Assembly: GCA_963803875.1 (NCBI GenBank)
Contig: CAWDOA010000012.1
Coordinates: forward strand, 1-64,000
Length of the DNA stretch: 64,000 bases
Origin: JABDIY01 sp963803875
GTDB lineage: Bacteria; Actinomycetota; Acidimicrobiia; Acidimicrobiales; SZUA-35
Direction: 5' to 3'
The position numbers and the translations under genes are program-made. Below the pieces are notes generated by a model. It saw nothing but the letters and a program-made list of their open reading frames with translations, was not told where the DNA came from and made no database searches. This document shows, in pieces, positions 44,999-54,753 of this stretch (its first letter is position 1; every line of letters begins with the position of its first letter).

Positions 44999-46753
44999 GT
45001 GTTCTCAAAGGTATTAATCGCCAATCGTGGAGAAATCGCAGTTCGGGTCATCCGGGCGTGCCGGGAGATGGGGATTCAAACCGTCGCCGTCTATTCCGAG
45101 CTAGACCGAAACGCACTGCATGTTCGGCTGGCCGACGAGGCCTATGCCCTGGGAGGTCAGACCCCAGCCGAGAGTTATCTCAACACTGACGCGATCCTGC
45201 ATGCGATCACGCAGTCCGGAGCCGAGGCCGTACACCCCGGCTATGGGTTCTTCAGCGAAAACGCCGACTTCGCTCGTTCGATCCATGAGCTCGGCGTTAC
45301 CTTCATCGGGCCGCCTCCAGAGGCAATCGAGGTGATGGGCGACAAGATCAGCGCCCGCTCAGCAGCCGAGAAGGTCGATGTCGAAGGAGTCCCTGGATCA
45401 ACCGATTTCCTCCACTCTCCCGAACAGGTCGTGGCCTTTGGCGAAGAGCACGGCTGGCCGGTCGCGATCAAGGCCGCCTACGGCGGTGGTGGACGAGGAA
45501 TGAAAGTCGTGCATGGCGCTGATGGCGCCGGCGCCGCACTCGAATCAGCCAAACGTGAATCTCTTGCATACTTCGGTCGAGATGAGTGTTATGTGGAGAG
45601 GTACCTCACCGCACCCCGCCATATCGAAATCCAGGTCATGGTCGACAAGCACGGCAACGGTCTGTACCTCTCCCAGCGCGACTGCTCGGCCCAACGGCGA
45701 CACCAGAAACTGATCGAGGAAGCTCCCGCACCCGGCTTGCCTGCTGAAATCGCCGAGGCGATGGGCGTCGATGCGGTGAAAGTAGCGCTCGGTTGTGGTT
45801 ACACCAATGCCGGCACCGTCGAGTTCCTCTACGAGGACGGCAATTACTACTACCTCGAGATGAACACCAGGCTTCAGGTGGAGCATCCGGTGACAGAGAT
45901 GGTCACCGGCTTGGACCTGGTCCGGCTTCAGTTGATGGTTGCGTCAGGAGAGAAGTTGACCCTCACCCAGGATGAGGTTCACACAACGGGTCACGCCATC
46001 GAGATCCGCATCAATGCAGAGGACCCGGCTGAAGGCGCGTTTCTGCCCTCGCCCGGTCCACTCAACGCCCTCTCATTCCCCTCGGGCTACGGGGTGCGCT
46101 GGGACGGAGGCTACGAACCCGGTGATGAGATAAGCCAGTTCTACGACAATCTCGTCGGCAAGCTCATCTGCTGGGGCGAAACCCGTGACATCGCCATCGC
46201 TCGTACCATCCGTGCGCTCGAGGAGTTCCGAATCGAGGGGGTCGCCACAACCATTCCCGCCGACCTCGCCATTCTGCGACATCCCGATTTCGCAGCGGTC
46301 GCTCACAGCACAAAATGGGTGGAGGAAACGCTGGATCTGACCGGCGTCTCAGGCTCGGCCGCCGCACCGAACGATGACGACGATCCCAAGGTGAAACGTT
46401 CCGCAACCGTCGAGGTCAACGGCAAACGTTTCGATGTTGCGATGTGGATTCCCGAGAGCGAGATCGGATCCGCCGGCGCTGCTCCGGCCAAGGCCAAACC
46501 GCGTCGAAGGAGTTCAGCCGGCGGAGCCGCGGCCGGGGGTTCGGGAACGATCACCGCCCCGATGCAGGGCACGATCGTGAAGGTCGTGGCCGAAGAAGGT
46601 TCTGAGGTCGAAGCCGGTCAAACCATCGTTGTGCTGGAAGCGATGAAGATGGAAAACAACATCACGGCCGACAAGAGTGGCACGCTGACCCAGCTAGCCG
46701 TCGCAGCCGGCCAGGCGATCCAAACAGGAGATCTGATCGCCAAGATCGAGTAG
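44999..46753 (+). CDS. accA3: Biotin carboxylase with C-terminal BCCP domain (acyl-CoA carboxylase alpha)
   Basis: This 584-residue subunit carboxylates its own biotin for acetyl- or propionyl-CoA carboxylation. The carboxylase part starts VFSKVLIANRGEIAVRVIRA from GTG 44999 and has AAYGGGGRGMKVVHG, FYxE-type ATP-grasp motifs, LYLSQRDCSAQRRHQ and EMNTRLQVEHPVTEM. After an Ala/Lys/Arg linker (AKAKPRRRSSAGG), the BCCP domain carries the biotinylation motif EAMKMENNI near residue 548. Its partner beta subunit is not in the window. Downstream lies an ABC importer. Confidence 0.94.
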   Translation: MFSKVLIANRGEIAVRVIRACREMGIQTVAVYSELDRNALHVRLADEAYALGGQTPAESYLNTDAILHAITQSGAEAVHPGYGFFSENADFARSIHELGVTFIGPPPEAIEVMGDKISARSAAEKVDVEGVPGSTDFLHSPEQVVAFGEEHGWPVAIKAAYGGGGRGMKVVHGADGAGAALESAKRESLAYFGRDECYVERYLTAPRHIEIQVMVDKHGNGLYLSQRDCSAQRRHQKLIEEAPAPGLPAEIAEAMGVDAVKVALGCGYTNAGTVEFLYEDGNYYYLEMNTRLQVEHPVTEMVTGLDLVRLQLMVASGEKLTLTQDEVHTTGHAIEIRINAEDPAEGAFLPSPGPLNALSFPSGYGVRWDGGYEPGDEISQFYDNLVGKLICWGETRDIAIARTIRALEEFRIEGVATTIPADLAILRHPDFAAVAHSTKWVEETLDLTGVSGSAAAPNDDDDPKVKRSATVEVNGKRFDVAMWIPESEIGSAGAAPAKAKPRRRSSAGGAAAGGSGTITAPMQGTIVKVVAEEGSEVEAGQTIVVLEAMKMENNITADKSGTLTQLAVAAGQAIQTGDLIAKIE

Positions 46754-46813
46754 GTGCTTGATCGGGTCGGCTCCGAGGTTACCGATCTAGACACACCCAT
46801 GGTCCAACTCTGA

Positions 46814-46849
46814 GCCCGGCAAGTGCAACACTTGATGTATTCGCCGGGC
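46814..46849. promoter_or_regulatory. Nested stem-loop upstream of the ABC importer
   Basis: GCCCGGC pairs with GCCGGGC across 22 bases, and inside it AAGTG pairs with CACTT around CAA. It lies about 30 bases before the solute-binding protein start. It might be a leader structure or end the carboxylase transcript; no T-run is present. Confidence 0.35.
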
Positions 46850-46879
46850 CGCCCGTGCTCGTGTGAGTGAGGAGAGATT

Positions 46880-47789
46880 ATGAAGAAGCTACTCAGCGTT
46901 CTGCTTGCCTTGGCCTTCCTGGCCACCGCCTGCGGATCATCCGACGATGCTGCCGACGCCGACGATGCTGCCGACGATGCTGCGATGGAGGAAACCACGA
47001 CGACGACAGCAGCCTCCGACGACGCTGGTGATGACTCGATGGCCGAGTCTGATCACTGCGACGCGGTCAAGACACCAGGCACTCTCACCGTCGCCACCGG
47101 CGATCCTGTCTTTCCCCCCTGGATGGAAGACGACGACCCTTCGAACGGCAGAGGCTTCGAATCCGCCGTCGTGTACGCAGTTGCCGACGAGATCGGTCTC
47201 GACGTTGCCTGGGTGCGCACCACCTTTGACCAGGGGGTCGCTCCGGGCGAGAAGGACTACGACTTCAACATTCAGCAATTCTCGATCACCGACACGCGCG
47301 ACGAGGTCGTCGACTTCTCCATTCCGTACTACGTCGCTCAACCCGCGATCATCGCAACCGATCCCACCAAATTTGCTGATGTAACCTCTGTTGCTGACCT
47401 CAAGGGTCTCAAGCTCGGTGCCGGCATCGCCACCACGAGTCTCGACTACATCGAGAACGTCATTCAGCCCGATACCGATGCTGCGGTCTTCGACGACAAC
47501 GTTGCCGCCAAGGCAGCCTTCGACGCTGGACAAATCGATGGCTTGGTCCTGGACTTCAACACCGCGTTCTACGTCACTGCTGTGGAGATCGATGGATCGT
47601 CCATCGTCGGCGTTCTACCCGAAACTGCCGAAGGTGCCGACTCGCTGGGCTTTGTTCTGGAAGAGGGAAGCGAACTGACCCCATGTCTCAACGAGGCACT
47701 TTCGACGCCTGAAAGCGGATGGAATCCTCGACGCTCTGGCAGAACAGTACTTGCAGGCCGCCAACGAAATCCCAACCCTCACCCAGTGA
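46880..47789 (+). CDS. Amino-acid-type ABC solute-binding lipoprotein, one frameshift
   Basis: This is a family 3 binding protein. GAGGAG precedes the ATG, and MKKLLSVLLALAFLATACGS is a lipoprotein signal. An Asp/Ala- and Thr-rich linker (about residues 20-60) follows. The binding fold has LTVATGDPVFPPWM, GFESAVVYAVADEIGLDV, DEVVDFSIPYYVAQPAI and DGLVLDFNTAFYVTAVE. Near 47710 an extra C shifts the frame; the next frame continues LKADGILDALAEQYLQAA and ends at 47789. The natural C-terminus is thus restored by a single-base change. The ligand, a polar amino acid or related, cannot be named. Confidence 0.87.
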
Positions 47790-47839
47790 CGCAGTAGCAG
47801 GTTGTCGCTCAGAGGTGTCCGGGCGCTACACACAAGGAA

Positions 47840-48712
47840 GTGAATACACAGTCAGCGCCCTCTGAGCCGACAGTGGCTCCGCCCTCATTGACCGGTGGTT
47901 TTCGTGGCCATTTGTCTCAGGAGGGTGCTCGCGGGGCGCTGATTGCCTTCCTTTCAACGCTGTTCGTTTTTGTCGCGGTTCTCGTGATCGTCGGTCGGAG
48001 CGAGAACTGGCCGACCGTTCGGAAGTCATTCTTCGACTGGGGCCTGATGTGGGAATCCCGAGGGGCGGTTTGGGAAGGATTCACCACCAACGTATGGATG
48101 TTCCTCGTCGGACAGGTCGCAATCATGGCGCTGGCTCTCTTGATCGCGGTCATGCGCAGTCTCAAGGGTCCTGCCTTTGTTCCTGTTCGGTTGCTGGCAA
48201 TCATCTTCATCGACTTCTTCCGTGGCATACCTATCATCCTGGGGCTGCTTCTCTTTGGTTTCGGGATTCCCGCCCTCCGTATCCCCTGGCTTCCCAACAG
48301 CGCGGTGTTCTGGGGTCTCGTGGTCGTGGTGCTCAGCTACTCGGCATATACCGCCGAGGTGTATCGATCGGGGATAGATGCGGTTCCCGACAGCCAACGT
48401 CTCTCCGCCGCGTCGCTGGGGCTCACCCAGTGGCAGGGCCTCCGGTACGCGGTACTGCCCCAGGCAATCCGCAACGTGATTCCTGCTCTGCTCAACGGCT
48501 TTGTGTCGCTGCAGAAGGACGTTGCTCTGCTGAGCGTTCTCGGTGTGCGCGAGGCTGTTCGCGAAGCCCAGATCATCACCGGCCGCACCTTCAACTACTC
48601 GCCCTACGTCCTGGCCGCGGGCCTCTTCCTCGCGATCAGCGTCCCCTCGGCGAGGTTCGCCGATTGGTACACGGCTCGAGACCGAGCGCGCCGATCACAA
48701 GGTGCAGGATGA
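47840..48712 (+). CDS. ABC importer permease (polar amino-acid type)
   Basis: A 290-residue permease with an N-terminal helix, then GFTTNVWMFLVGQVAIMALA, FRGIPIILGLLLFGFGIP and the coupling motif RLSAASLGLTQWQGLRYAVL with the EAA-like pattern. The GTG at 47840 lies directly after AAGGAA, which is tight for a ribosome-binding site, so a start a little downstream is possible. Stop overlaps the ATPase start as ATGA. Confidence 0.9.
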   Translation: MNTQSAPSEPTVAPPSLTGGFRGHLSQEGARGALIAFLSTLFVFVAVLVIVGRSENWPTVRKSFFDWGLMWESRGAVWEGFTTNVWMFLVGQVAIMALALLIAVMRSLKGPAFVPVRLLAIIFIDFFRGIPIILGLLLFGFGIPALRIPWLPNSAVFWGLVVVVLSYSAYTAEVYRSGIDAVPDSQRLSAASLGLTQWQGLRYAVLPQAIRNVIPALLNGFVSLQKDVALLSVLGVREAVREAQIITGRTFNYSPYVLAAGLFLAISVPSARFADWYTARDRARRSQGAG

Positions 48713-49449
48713 AGCTCGAACTTCGAGGTATCCACAAATCCTTTGGCGACAACCATGTGTTGAAAGGGATCGATGTCGATGTCGATGAGCATCAGGTCGT
48801 CTGTTTGATCGGGCCGAGCGGCTGCGGCAAGAGCACCCTCTTGCGAACCATCAATCTGCTGGAGCGGATCGATGCAGGGTCAATACGACTCGATGGAGTT
48901 GAGATCTCGGGTAGCGGTATCGATCCCAACGAGGTCCGCCAGCGGATCGGGATTGTATTTCAGAGCTTCAACCTCTTTCCTCACATGACAGTGCTGAAGA
49001 ACCTCACTCTGGGTCCGATCAAGGCCACCGGCATGGACAGACACGAGGCCGAGCGCAAAGCCACTCGACTCCTCGAACGGTTTGGACTCGACGACAAGGT
49101 GTCGGAGTATCCGGACCGTCTCAGCGGAGGGCAGCAACAACGAGCTGCAATCGTGCGAGCCCTTGTCGGAGACCCCGAGGTTCTGTTGCTCGACGAGATC
49201 ACCTCCGCGCTCGACCCCGAGCTGGTAGGCGAAGTGCTCAGCGTCATTCGCGAACTCGCCGGTCGCGGTCTCACCATGGTCCTGGCAACACACGAGATGG
49301 GGTTTGCCCGCGATGTCGCCAACCGCGTGGTCTTCATGGACGACGGTCGGGTAGTGGAGGCCGGTCCGCCCGGCCAAGTGCTCGGCAAACCCACCCAAAA
49401 CCGTACGCAACGATTCCTGGCCAGGGTGATCGAGGGCGGTCGGCTCTAG
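48709..49449 (+). CDS. ABC importer ATP-binding subunit (GlnQ-like)
   Basis: A 246-residue ATPase with Walker A IGPSGCGKSTLLRTI, Q-loop VFQSFNLFPHMTVLKN, signature LSGGQQQRAAIVRAL and Walker B VLLLDEITSALDPE. This completes the amino-acid importer with the binding protein and permease. The start ATG at 48709 overlaps the permease stop. Its stop is followed immediately by the convergent flavoprotein gene. Confidence 0.95.
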   Translation: MKLELRGIHKSFGDNHVLKGIDVDVDEHQVVCLIGPSGCGKSTLLRTINLLERIDAGSIRLDGVEISGSGIDPNEVRQRIGIVFQSFNLFPHMTVLKNLTLGPIKATGMDRHEAERKATRLLERFGLDDKVSEYPDRLSGGQQQRAAIVRALVGDPEVLLLDEITSALDPELVGEVLSVIRELAGRGLTMVLATHEMGFARDVANRVVFMDDGRVVEAGPPGQVLGKPTQNRTQRFLARVIEGGRL

Positions 49450-50820
49450 TTACTCAGCAGCCTCGGCGAGGACTTCGGCCAGGGCCGGGTGAACGAACAA
49501 CGATTCCACCAGATCTGTCACAGTCAGTCTCGCCGTCACCGCAAGTGCAAGCACACTGATCAGCTCAGCAGCATGCCGACCCACGATCGACCCTCCGAGC
49601 ACGACGCCGGTGAGAGGATCCGAGACGATCTTCACGAACCCGCGAGGGTCGCTGTTTATCAGAGCCTTGGCCGAAACACTGAACGGCACCTTGGTCACCC
49701 GGATCTTTCGACCCTCGGCAAACGCATCGGCCTCAGCCAAACCCACGTCCGCAATCTCAGGTTCGGTGAAGATCGCCGACGCCGCCTTGTCGTAGTCGAG
49801 GTGACGGTGCGGTCCTGCATGAAGTCCCATGGCATGTTCGGCAATTTTGCGGCCCTGAGTTGACGCCACCGAACTCAAGGGCAGCTTGCCCGATACATCA
49901 CCACACGCGTAGATCCCAGGAACGCTGGAGAGGCAATTGTGGTCGACCTTGACATAACCCCACTCGCTTTCGACACCTGCGGCCTCGAGATTGAGCGAAT
50001 CACTGTTGGGAACCGAACCGATGGCCATCAGTACATGAGAGCCCTCCGCCACCCGGCCATCGTCGCAGTGGACGGCCACCCGCGAACCGTTGACCGAGAT
50101 TTTCTCGGCTCTGGCTCCCTTGAGGAGACGCACGCCGCGATCCACGAATGTCTGCTCGAGCACAGCTGCGACTTCGGGGTCTTTCTGGGGTAACACGTGT
50201 TGCCGGCTCACAACCAGGGTCACGTCGGAACCGAACGAGGAAAACATGTGAACGAACTCCACACCGGTCACCCCCGAGCCGACCACGATGAGATGCTCGG
50301 GCAACTCCGGAGGAGGATAGGCATGTCGGGTAGTAAGCACTCGCTCACCATCGATCGGTGCCCAGTCGGGGATTCGAGGACGACTTCCCGTTGACAACAC
50401 GATGCAATCCGCATCGAACTCCTCGACCGTGCCGTCGGCCCGGGTGGCCCGAACCCGCTTGGGGCCCACCAGTTCACCGGTGCCCTCAACGAGCTTGACG
50501 CCCTGCGATGCGAGCTGACCGGAGACTGACCTCTCGAGTCGCTGCTCGATGTCGGCGATACGCGCCTTCAGAGCATCGAAGTCGAGCTTGGCTTCCACCT
50601 CGGCCAGACCCATTTCCGAGGCGCGCATCATGTTCGACATCATCCCGCCGGTGGCGATCATCGCCTTGGAAGGGATGCAATCCAACAGATGGGCAGCGCC
50701 GCCAACGATGTCGCGCTCGATCAGCACCACCTCAGCCCCAAGCCGAGCGGCGTAGGTGGCACACGTCGTGCCACCCGGACCGCCACCGATGATTACAAAT
50801 CGCTTGGACGAACCTGGCAT
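49450..50820 (-). CDS. Lpd-like NAD(P)H quinone reductase (LpdA/Rv3303c type)
   Basis: This 456-residue flavoprotein resembles dihydrolipoyl dehydrogenase but has lost one redox cysteine: the usual CLNVGC reads GGAAHLLDCIPSKAMIA. FAD-binding FVIIGGGPGGTTCATYAA and NAD-binding LIVVGSGVTGVEFVHMF are intact. The final LFVHPALAEVLAEAAE replaces the E3 HPTLSE dimer-site. In Mycobacterium a protein with the same change is a quinone reductase. It is therefore not the E3 of the pyruvate complex, which is at 13-14.4 kb. Confidence 0.87.
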   Translation of the reverse strand: MPGSSKRFVIIGGGPGGTTCATYAARLGAEVVLIERDIVGGAAHLLDCIPSKAMIATGGMMSNMMRASEMGLAEVEAKLDFDALKARIADIEQRLERSVSGQLASQGVKLVEGTGELVGPKRVRATRADGTVEEFDADCIVLSTGSRPRIPDWAPIDGERVLTTRHAYPPPELPEHLIVVGSGVTGVEFVHMFSSFGSDVTLVVSRQHVLPQKDPEVAAVLEQTFVDRGVRLLKGARAEKISVNGSRVAVHCDDGRVAEGSHVLMAIGSVPNSDSLNLEAAGVESEWGYVKVDHNCLSSVPGIYACGDVSGKLPLSSVASTQGRKIAEHAMGLHAGPHRHLDYDKAASAIFTEPEIADVGLAEADAFAEGRKIRVTKVPFSVSAKALINSDPRGFVKIVSDPLTGVVLGGSIVGRHAAELISVLALAVTARLTVTDLVESLFVHPALAEVLAEAAE

Positions 50821-50926
50821 GCGGTGAAGGATACGACATCGAAGCTCCCGGACCGGGCGCAGACGACGATCTGTCCTTGTCGCGTGGTCGTTGGTGCAGT
50901 GGCAACGCGACTACCGTTTGAGCGCA

Positions 50927-52099
50927 ATGGGGACCGGGCACGCACTCATCGGAACTGAGGTGACCAACACCCTCGCGGCTGAACAGTTCAACGGCCTCCA
51001 CCGCGTCGCGTTGGAACTGCTCCGACGATCTCCCGACATAGAGCCATTGCGATCCCTTGCCGATAGTCCGGGCCAGTTTCGGCGGCTCACTCCCGGGGAA
51101 CGATTGGCGGTGCAGCGCGGCCTCGTGCCCGGAAGAGCGTTCGCCACGCGGCTGGCCCGTCGCCTTCCCGGAGAAGCCCGACGCCGGTTCTCAGACACGT
51201 TCAACCTTGCCAGCGACGTCGCCGAGGTGGACATCTTTCTTGACATCGAGGCAGCATGGCTGAACCCCTGGAGCCGCCGAGATCTTCTGCCTCATCTTCA
51301 CCGCTTCGCCGTTGCCACCGCAGCCGTGATACACGATGTTGCACCGATCACGAACCCGCAATGGTTCGAACCGGCATCGAGCTTTCGCTTCGAGAGGTAT
51401 CTCAAGGCTCACCTCGAGCATGATTCGCACTTTTTCTGCATCTCCCAGCACACCCGGGCACAACTCCGCGACGTCGCCGCCGGGATGGGGCACGAGGATC
51501 CTTCGACCTCAGTGCTGCCGATGGGAGCGCTGAAGGCCGATTCGCTCCCGTCGACGGAGGTGCCGGGATCTTCTCCGATGCTGCTCATGGTCGGAACTCT
51601 CGAACCGCGGAAGAACCACGCTTTCGCCATCGATCTCTTCGATCGACTGGACGCCGAAGGGATCGACGTCGAACTCCAGCTGGTAGGAAGCCGCGGCTGG
51701 AAGAGTTCGGATCTTGTGGCCCGCATAACAGGTCATCGTCACTATGGCGAGCGACTTCGGTGGCGCTCGGGTCTCAGTGACAATGCTCTCGCTGAGTTGT
51801 ACACCGATGCCGCCGCTGTCCTCGTGCCGTCCCTCGACGAAGGATTCGGGCTGCCGGTCATTGAAGCCCTGGCTCATGGAACACCGGTCATCGCGTCGGA
51901 TCATCCGGCATTGCGGGAAGCGGGGGGAACCTACGCCCGTTACGCAGGCTCACCAGATCGATGGCACGCCATGGTCACCCACCTGTTGGATCCCGCCGAG
52001 CAGGCCACGGTTCGGAATCGGCTGACCCGATACACCCCGGCGTCATGGGACGACAGCGCTGCCGCACTCAACTCCAAGCTGCGGGAACTGGCCGGCTAG
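50927..52099 (+). CDS. GT4 glycosyltransferase
   Basis: A 390-residue GT-B protein. The C-terminal half has LMVGTLEPRKNHAFAIDLF, ELQLVGSRGWKSSDL and VPSLDEGFGLPVIEALAHGT, the nucleotide-sugar site of family 4. VIHDVAPITNPQWFEP lies in the acceptor domain. The ATG at 50927 is preferred over the GTG at 50891. It shares a CTAG with the convergent neighbour for both stop codons. Product sugar and polymer are unknown; it is likely an envelope or exopolysaccharide enzyme. Confidence 0.87.
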   Translation: MGTGHALIGTEVTNTLAAEQFNGLHRVALELLRRSPDIEPLRSLADSPGQFRRLTPGERLAVQRGLVPGRAFATRLARRLPGEARRRFSDTFNLASDVAEVDIFLDIEAAWLNPWSRRDLLPHLHRFAVATAAVIHDVAPITNPQWFEPASSFRFERYLKAHLEHDSHFFCISQHTRAQLRDVAAGMGHEDPSTSVLPMGALKADSLPSTEVPGSSPMLLMVGTLEPRKNHAFAIDLFDRLDAEGIDVELQLVGSRGWKSSDLVARITGHRHYGERLRWRSGLSDNALAELYTDAAAVLVPSLDEGFGLPVIEALAHGTPVIASDHPALREAGGTYARYAGSPDRWHAMVTHLLDPAEQATVRNRLTRYTPASWDDSAAALNSKLRELAG

Positions 52100-53439
52100 C
52101 AGCCCTTCGGGTCGTCGTGCCGCTCGGCTTCGAGCTTGGCCACTCGAGTTTCGAGCAACGTGATTGCGTCACGCAGCGCTGCTGCGGTTTCGTTTGCATT
52201 GACCACCAGAGGATGGATCTGCCAATTGGTTGCCCGACCGATGAGGTTCTTGGTCTGATTGATCCATGGCCGCAGGCTGATGGGATGGGGCATCGCAAGT
52301 ATTTCGAGGTCCGCCAGTCGATCCTGGATAGGAGACGGAGCCGCGTCGAGCGGAATGTCGTCTGTATGGGCCCGCCGTCGGATCTCGGCTTGAATCCCTG
52401 CCCGATCAGAGCTCTGTTGGCTCCACGCATGCGCTCGTGCGGCGAGATGGGGCGCACCGGCCGCCTCGGCCATGGCACCCAGCAACTCGGCATCGTTGGC
52501 CACCAGGGTGATGCCATCCCCCTGATCGGCCAGGCCGCCCACGGCAGCAGCGATGATCGGGGTGCGGAACATCTTGGCCCGTTCCACCACGCCACTCGAC
52601 CAGATTTCTCGGTAGGGCAACACGACGGTGTCTGCGGCCTGCAACCACGTGTCGAACTCGGCGTCGCCAACGAACCGGCGATGGAGGTGGAGTTGGTCCG
52701 AAGCATCAGCGAGCGTCGCAAGCGTGCGGGCGTGGGCTTCGAGGTCGGGGTGGTAGATCCGTACGTCGCCGACTACGTGAAGGGATGAGCTCGGAGGACT
52801 CAGTCGCAAGAAAGCCTGCATCGCCCGATCGAACCCCTTGTGAGCCTGGAGGAATCCGATGCACAGGAACACATGCTCACCCTGGGCGATCCCGAGACGA
52901 TTTCTCGCCTCCGGTTTCGAAACCCGAACATGGGGTGAGAAGCGAGCGCCGTGATCGAGGAGTTTGATCCGATCAACGGAGAAACCCGAGGCCTCACCGA
53001 GCTCGCGACGCTCTTGTTCGGTGTGCACTGTGACCTCAGCGGCGCCGCGCAGCACCCGAAGCGCAGCGGTCCGTTCACTATCGTGATCCCGCATCGGTTG
53101 ATACTGAACCTCATGGATTCGCAGCTCGGTCGGTACGAGCTTGGTGATGGCCGCCAACGTGGCCCAGATCGCCAAGCGCTCGGCACCGGTCTTGGTCCGC
53201 CCGAAAATCATCTCGGGGAAGAACTGGATCACCAGGCGGTCGAAGTCTCGTGCCACCTTGGCCAGACGGGCCATCCCGGTCACCCCACCGAGTCGGAGAT
53301 GTTGATGGGCGGCCGACGCGAACGGCGAAAGCACGACGATGTCTTCTCCGGCGGCCCTGCGGCTTCTGACCTCTTGAACGGCGTAGGCGGCAATCCCGTC
53401 CCGGTACGGAGCGTATGGGGTGACCATCAGTGTCGTCAT
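52096..53439 (-). CDS. Glycosyltransferase (GT-B/GT4-like)
   Basis: A 447-residue protein with an N-terminal TLMVTPYAPYRDGIAAYAVQ donor-side opening, CIGFLQAHKGFDRAMQAFLR and VVLPYREIWSSGVVERAKMF. A C-terminal extension (about 345-447) ends in a coiled coil (AALRDAITLLETRVAKLEAE) that may bind partners. It overlaps the next glycosyltransferase by four bases. Confidence 0.83.
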   Translation of the reverse strand: MTTLMVTPYAPYRDGIAAYAVQEVRSRRAAGEDIVVLSPFASAAHQHLRLGGVTGMARLAKVARDFDRLVIQFFPEMIFGRTKTGAERLAIWATLAAITKLVPTELRIHEVQYQPMRDHDSERTAALRVLRGAAEVTVHTEQERRELGEASGFSVDRIKLLDHGARFSPHVRVSKPEARNRLGIAQGEHVFLCIGFLQAHKGFDRAMQAFLRLSPPSSSLHVVGDVRIYHPDLEAHARTLATLADASDQLHLHRRFVGDAEFDTWLQAADTVVLPYREIWSSGVVERAKMFRTPIIAAAVGGLADQGDGITLVANDAELLGAMAEAAGAPHLAARAHAWSQQSSDRAGIQAEIRRRAHTDDIPLDAAPSPIQDRLADLEILAMPHPISLRPWINQTKNLIGRATNWQIHPLVVNANETAAALRDAITLLETRVAKLEAERHDDPKGC

Positions 53440-54638
53440 TGGGTCTCCTCGGTCTGACCGGTTGGAATCCAGGTTGCCACCGTTGCTTCAAGCCGGTTCA
53501 AGACGGTCTCCGAACCGTAGTTCTCGAGCACATACGCCCGGCCCGGAATCGCAAGCGCAGCCGCAGCCGCCGGCTGCGCCGCAACAAACCGCAGGCACTC
53601 GATCAACTCCAGCGGCGAACGATACGTGAGACCGGCGTCAGCTCGATCGATGTGCCATGTGACGACACTGCTTGCAGCGTTGGCGACGACCGGCGTACCC
53701 GCCAGCCACGCCTCCATGATCGTGAGCGAGAAGCTCTCCATCTGGCCGGGCTGCACATAGACCGACGCCGCCGCCATCGCATCGTTGCGTTGCCCGTCGG
53801 TGATGAACCCGATGTCGTGTATCCGTGAGGTGAGATCGTCGGGGATCCGCGGGTCGCCGACACCGGCGGTCACCAAATCGATTTCGACTCCCTGGGAGAT
53901 CGCGAACGAGAATGCATTTCTCAGCTCATCCCAACCCTTGCCAGGCTCACGCCGGCCGGCGTAGAACGCAAAGGGTCCGTCGATTCCGAACTCGTCGCGG
54001 AAACGTTGCGGTGCGTAGCTCGCCGGCGGATGGACGGCGGCCCCGACCACCGCATGATTCTGCGGCAGATGGAAGACCCGTTCGGCGAGTTCGAGTTCGG
54101 GTTCGGCGAGAAACCACAGGCCGGCCGCTCCACTGATGAGCGGCTGGAAGAGATCCAGGTACACGGTCGGCTCGTCGTGGAGGCAAGGCATGATGATCGT
54201 CTTCTGGGGGTCGATCTGGCCGCAGGCAAACGTGGTCCAGAACATGTAGGGAGCCAACACGATGGCGCGATATCTATGGCTGTTGTCGAGTAGATAGTGC
54301 CAGAGCTCCGGGCATCGGAAGCCGTCATTCATCCACAGCTGCTGGTCCTGGATTGCCACGTCCTGACCTGAGAGGATCTGCTCGAAGATTCGTGACCGAT
54401 CGCGGGCTGGATGGTTCACAACGGTCCGAAACCGACGAACGATCAGTTCACCATCGAGTTCTTCTCCTGCCGGGTAGTCGTTGGCCCATGTGTAGTGGTC
54501 ACTGGCGCACGTGGTGAGCACCTCCACGGCCCAGCCACGAGCAGCGAATCCCCGGGCCATCGTGGCGAGCACGGATTCAGCACCACCGACCACTTCGGGC
54601 CCGTATCGAGGCGGAACGAACGCGATAGTTCCCTTCAC
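53436..54638 (-). CDS. Glycosyltransferase (GT4-like)
   Basis: A 400-residue protein with an N-terminal GTIAFVPPRYGPEVVGGAES opening and the C-terminal FAFYAGRREPGKGWDELRNA and QMESFSLTIMEAWLAGTPVV. The GTG at 54638 gives VKGTIAFVPP, a conserved start; an earlier in-frame start at 54686 adds unrelated residues. With the gene at 52.1-53.4 kb it forms a two-gene operon. Confidence 0.84.
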   Translation of the reverse strand: MKGTIAFVPPRYGPEVVGGAESVLATMARGFAARGWAVEVLTTCASDHYTWANDYPAGEELDGELIVRRFRTVVNHPARDRSRIFEQILSGQDVAIQDQQLWMNDGFRCPELWHYLLDNSHRYRAIVLAPYMFWTTFACGQIDPQKTIIMPCLHDEPTVYLDLFQPLISGAAGLWFLAEPELELAERVFHLPQNHAVVGAAVHPPASYAPQRFRDEFGIDGPFAFYAGRREPGKGWDELRNAFSFAISQGVEIDLVTAGVGDPRIPDDLTSRIHDIGFITDGQRNDAMAAASVYVQPGQMESFSLTIMEAWLAGTPVVANAASSVVTWHIDRADAGLTYRSPLELIECLRFVAAQPAAAAALAIPGRAYVLENYGSETVLNRLEATVATWIPTGQTEETQ

Positions 54639-54753
54639 CGCTTCATTATCCCCGACCCGAGCTCGCCGATCGGTTTGTGGCCACAAATTCGGGCCGGCAG
54701 CGATGTCCGCCGTGCACTTCAGGTTGGGGGTCCGAGTTGCCTACTGTGGAGGC

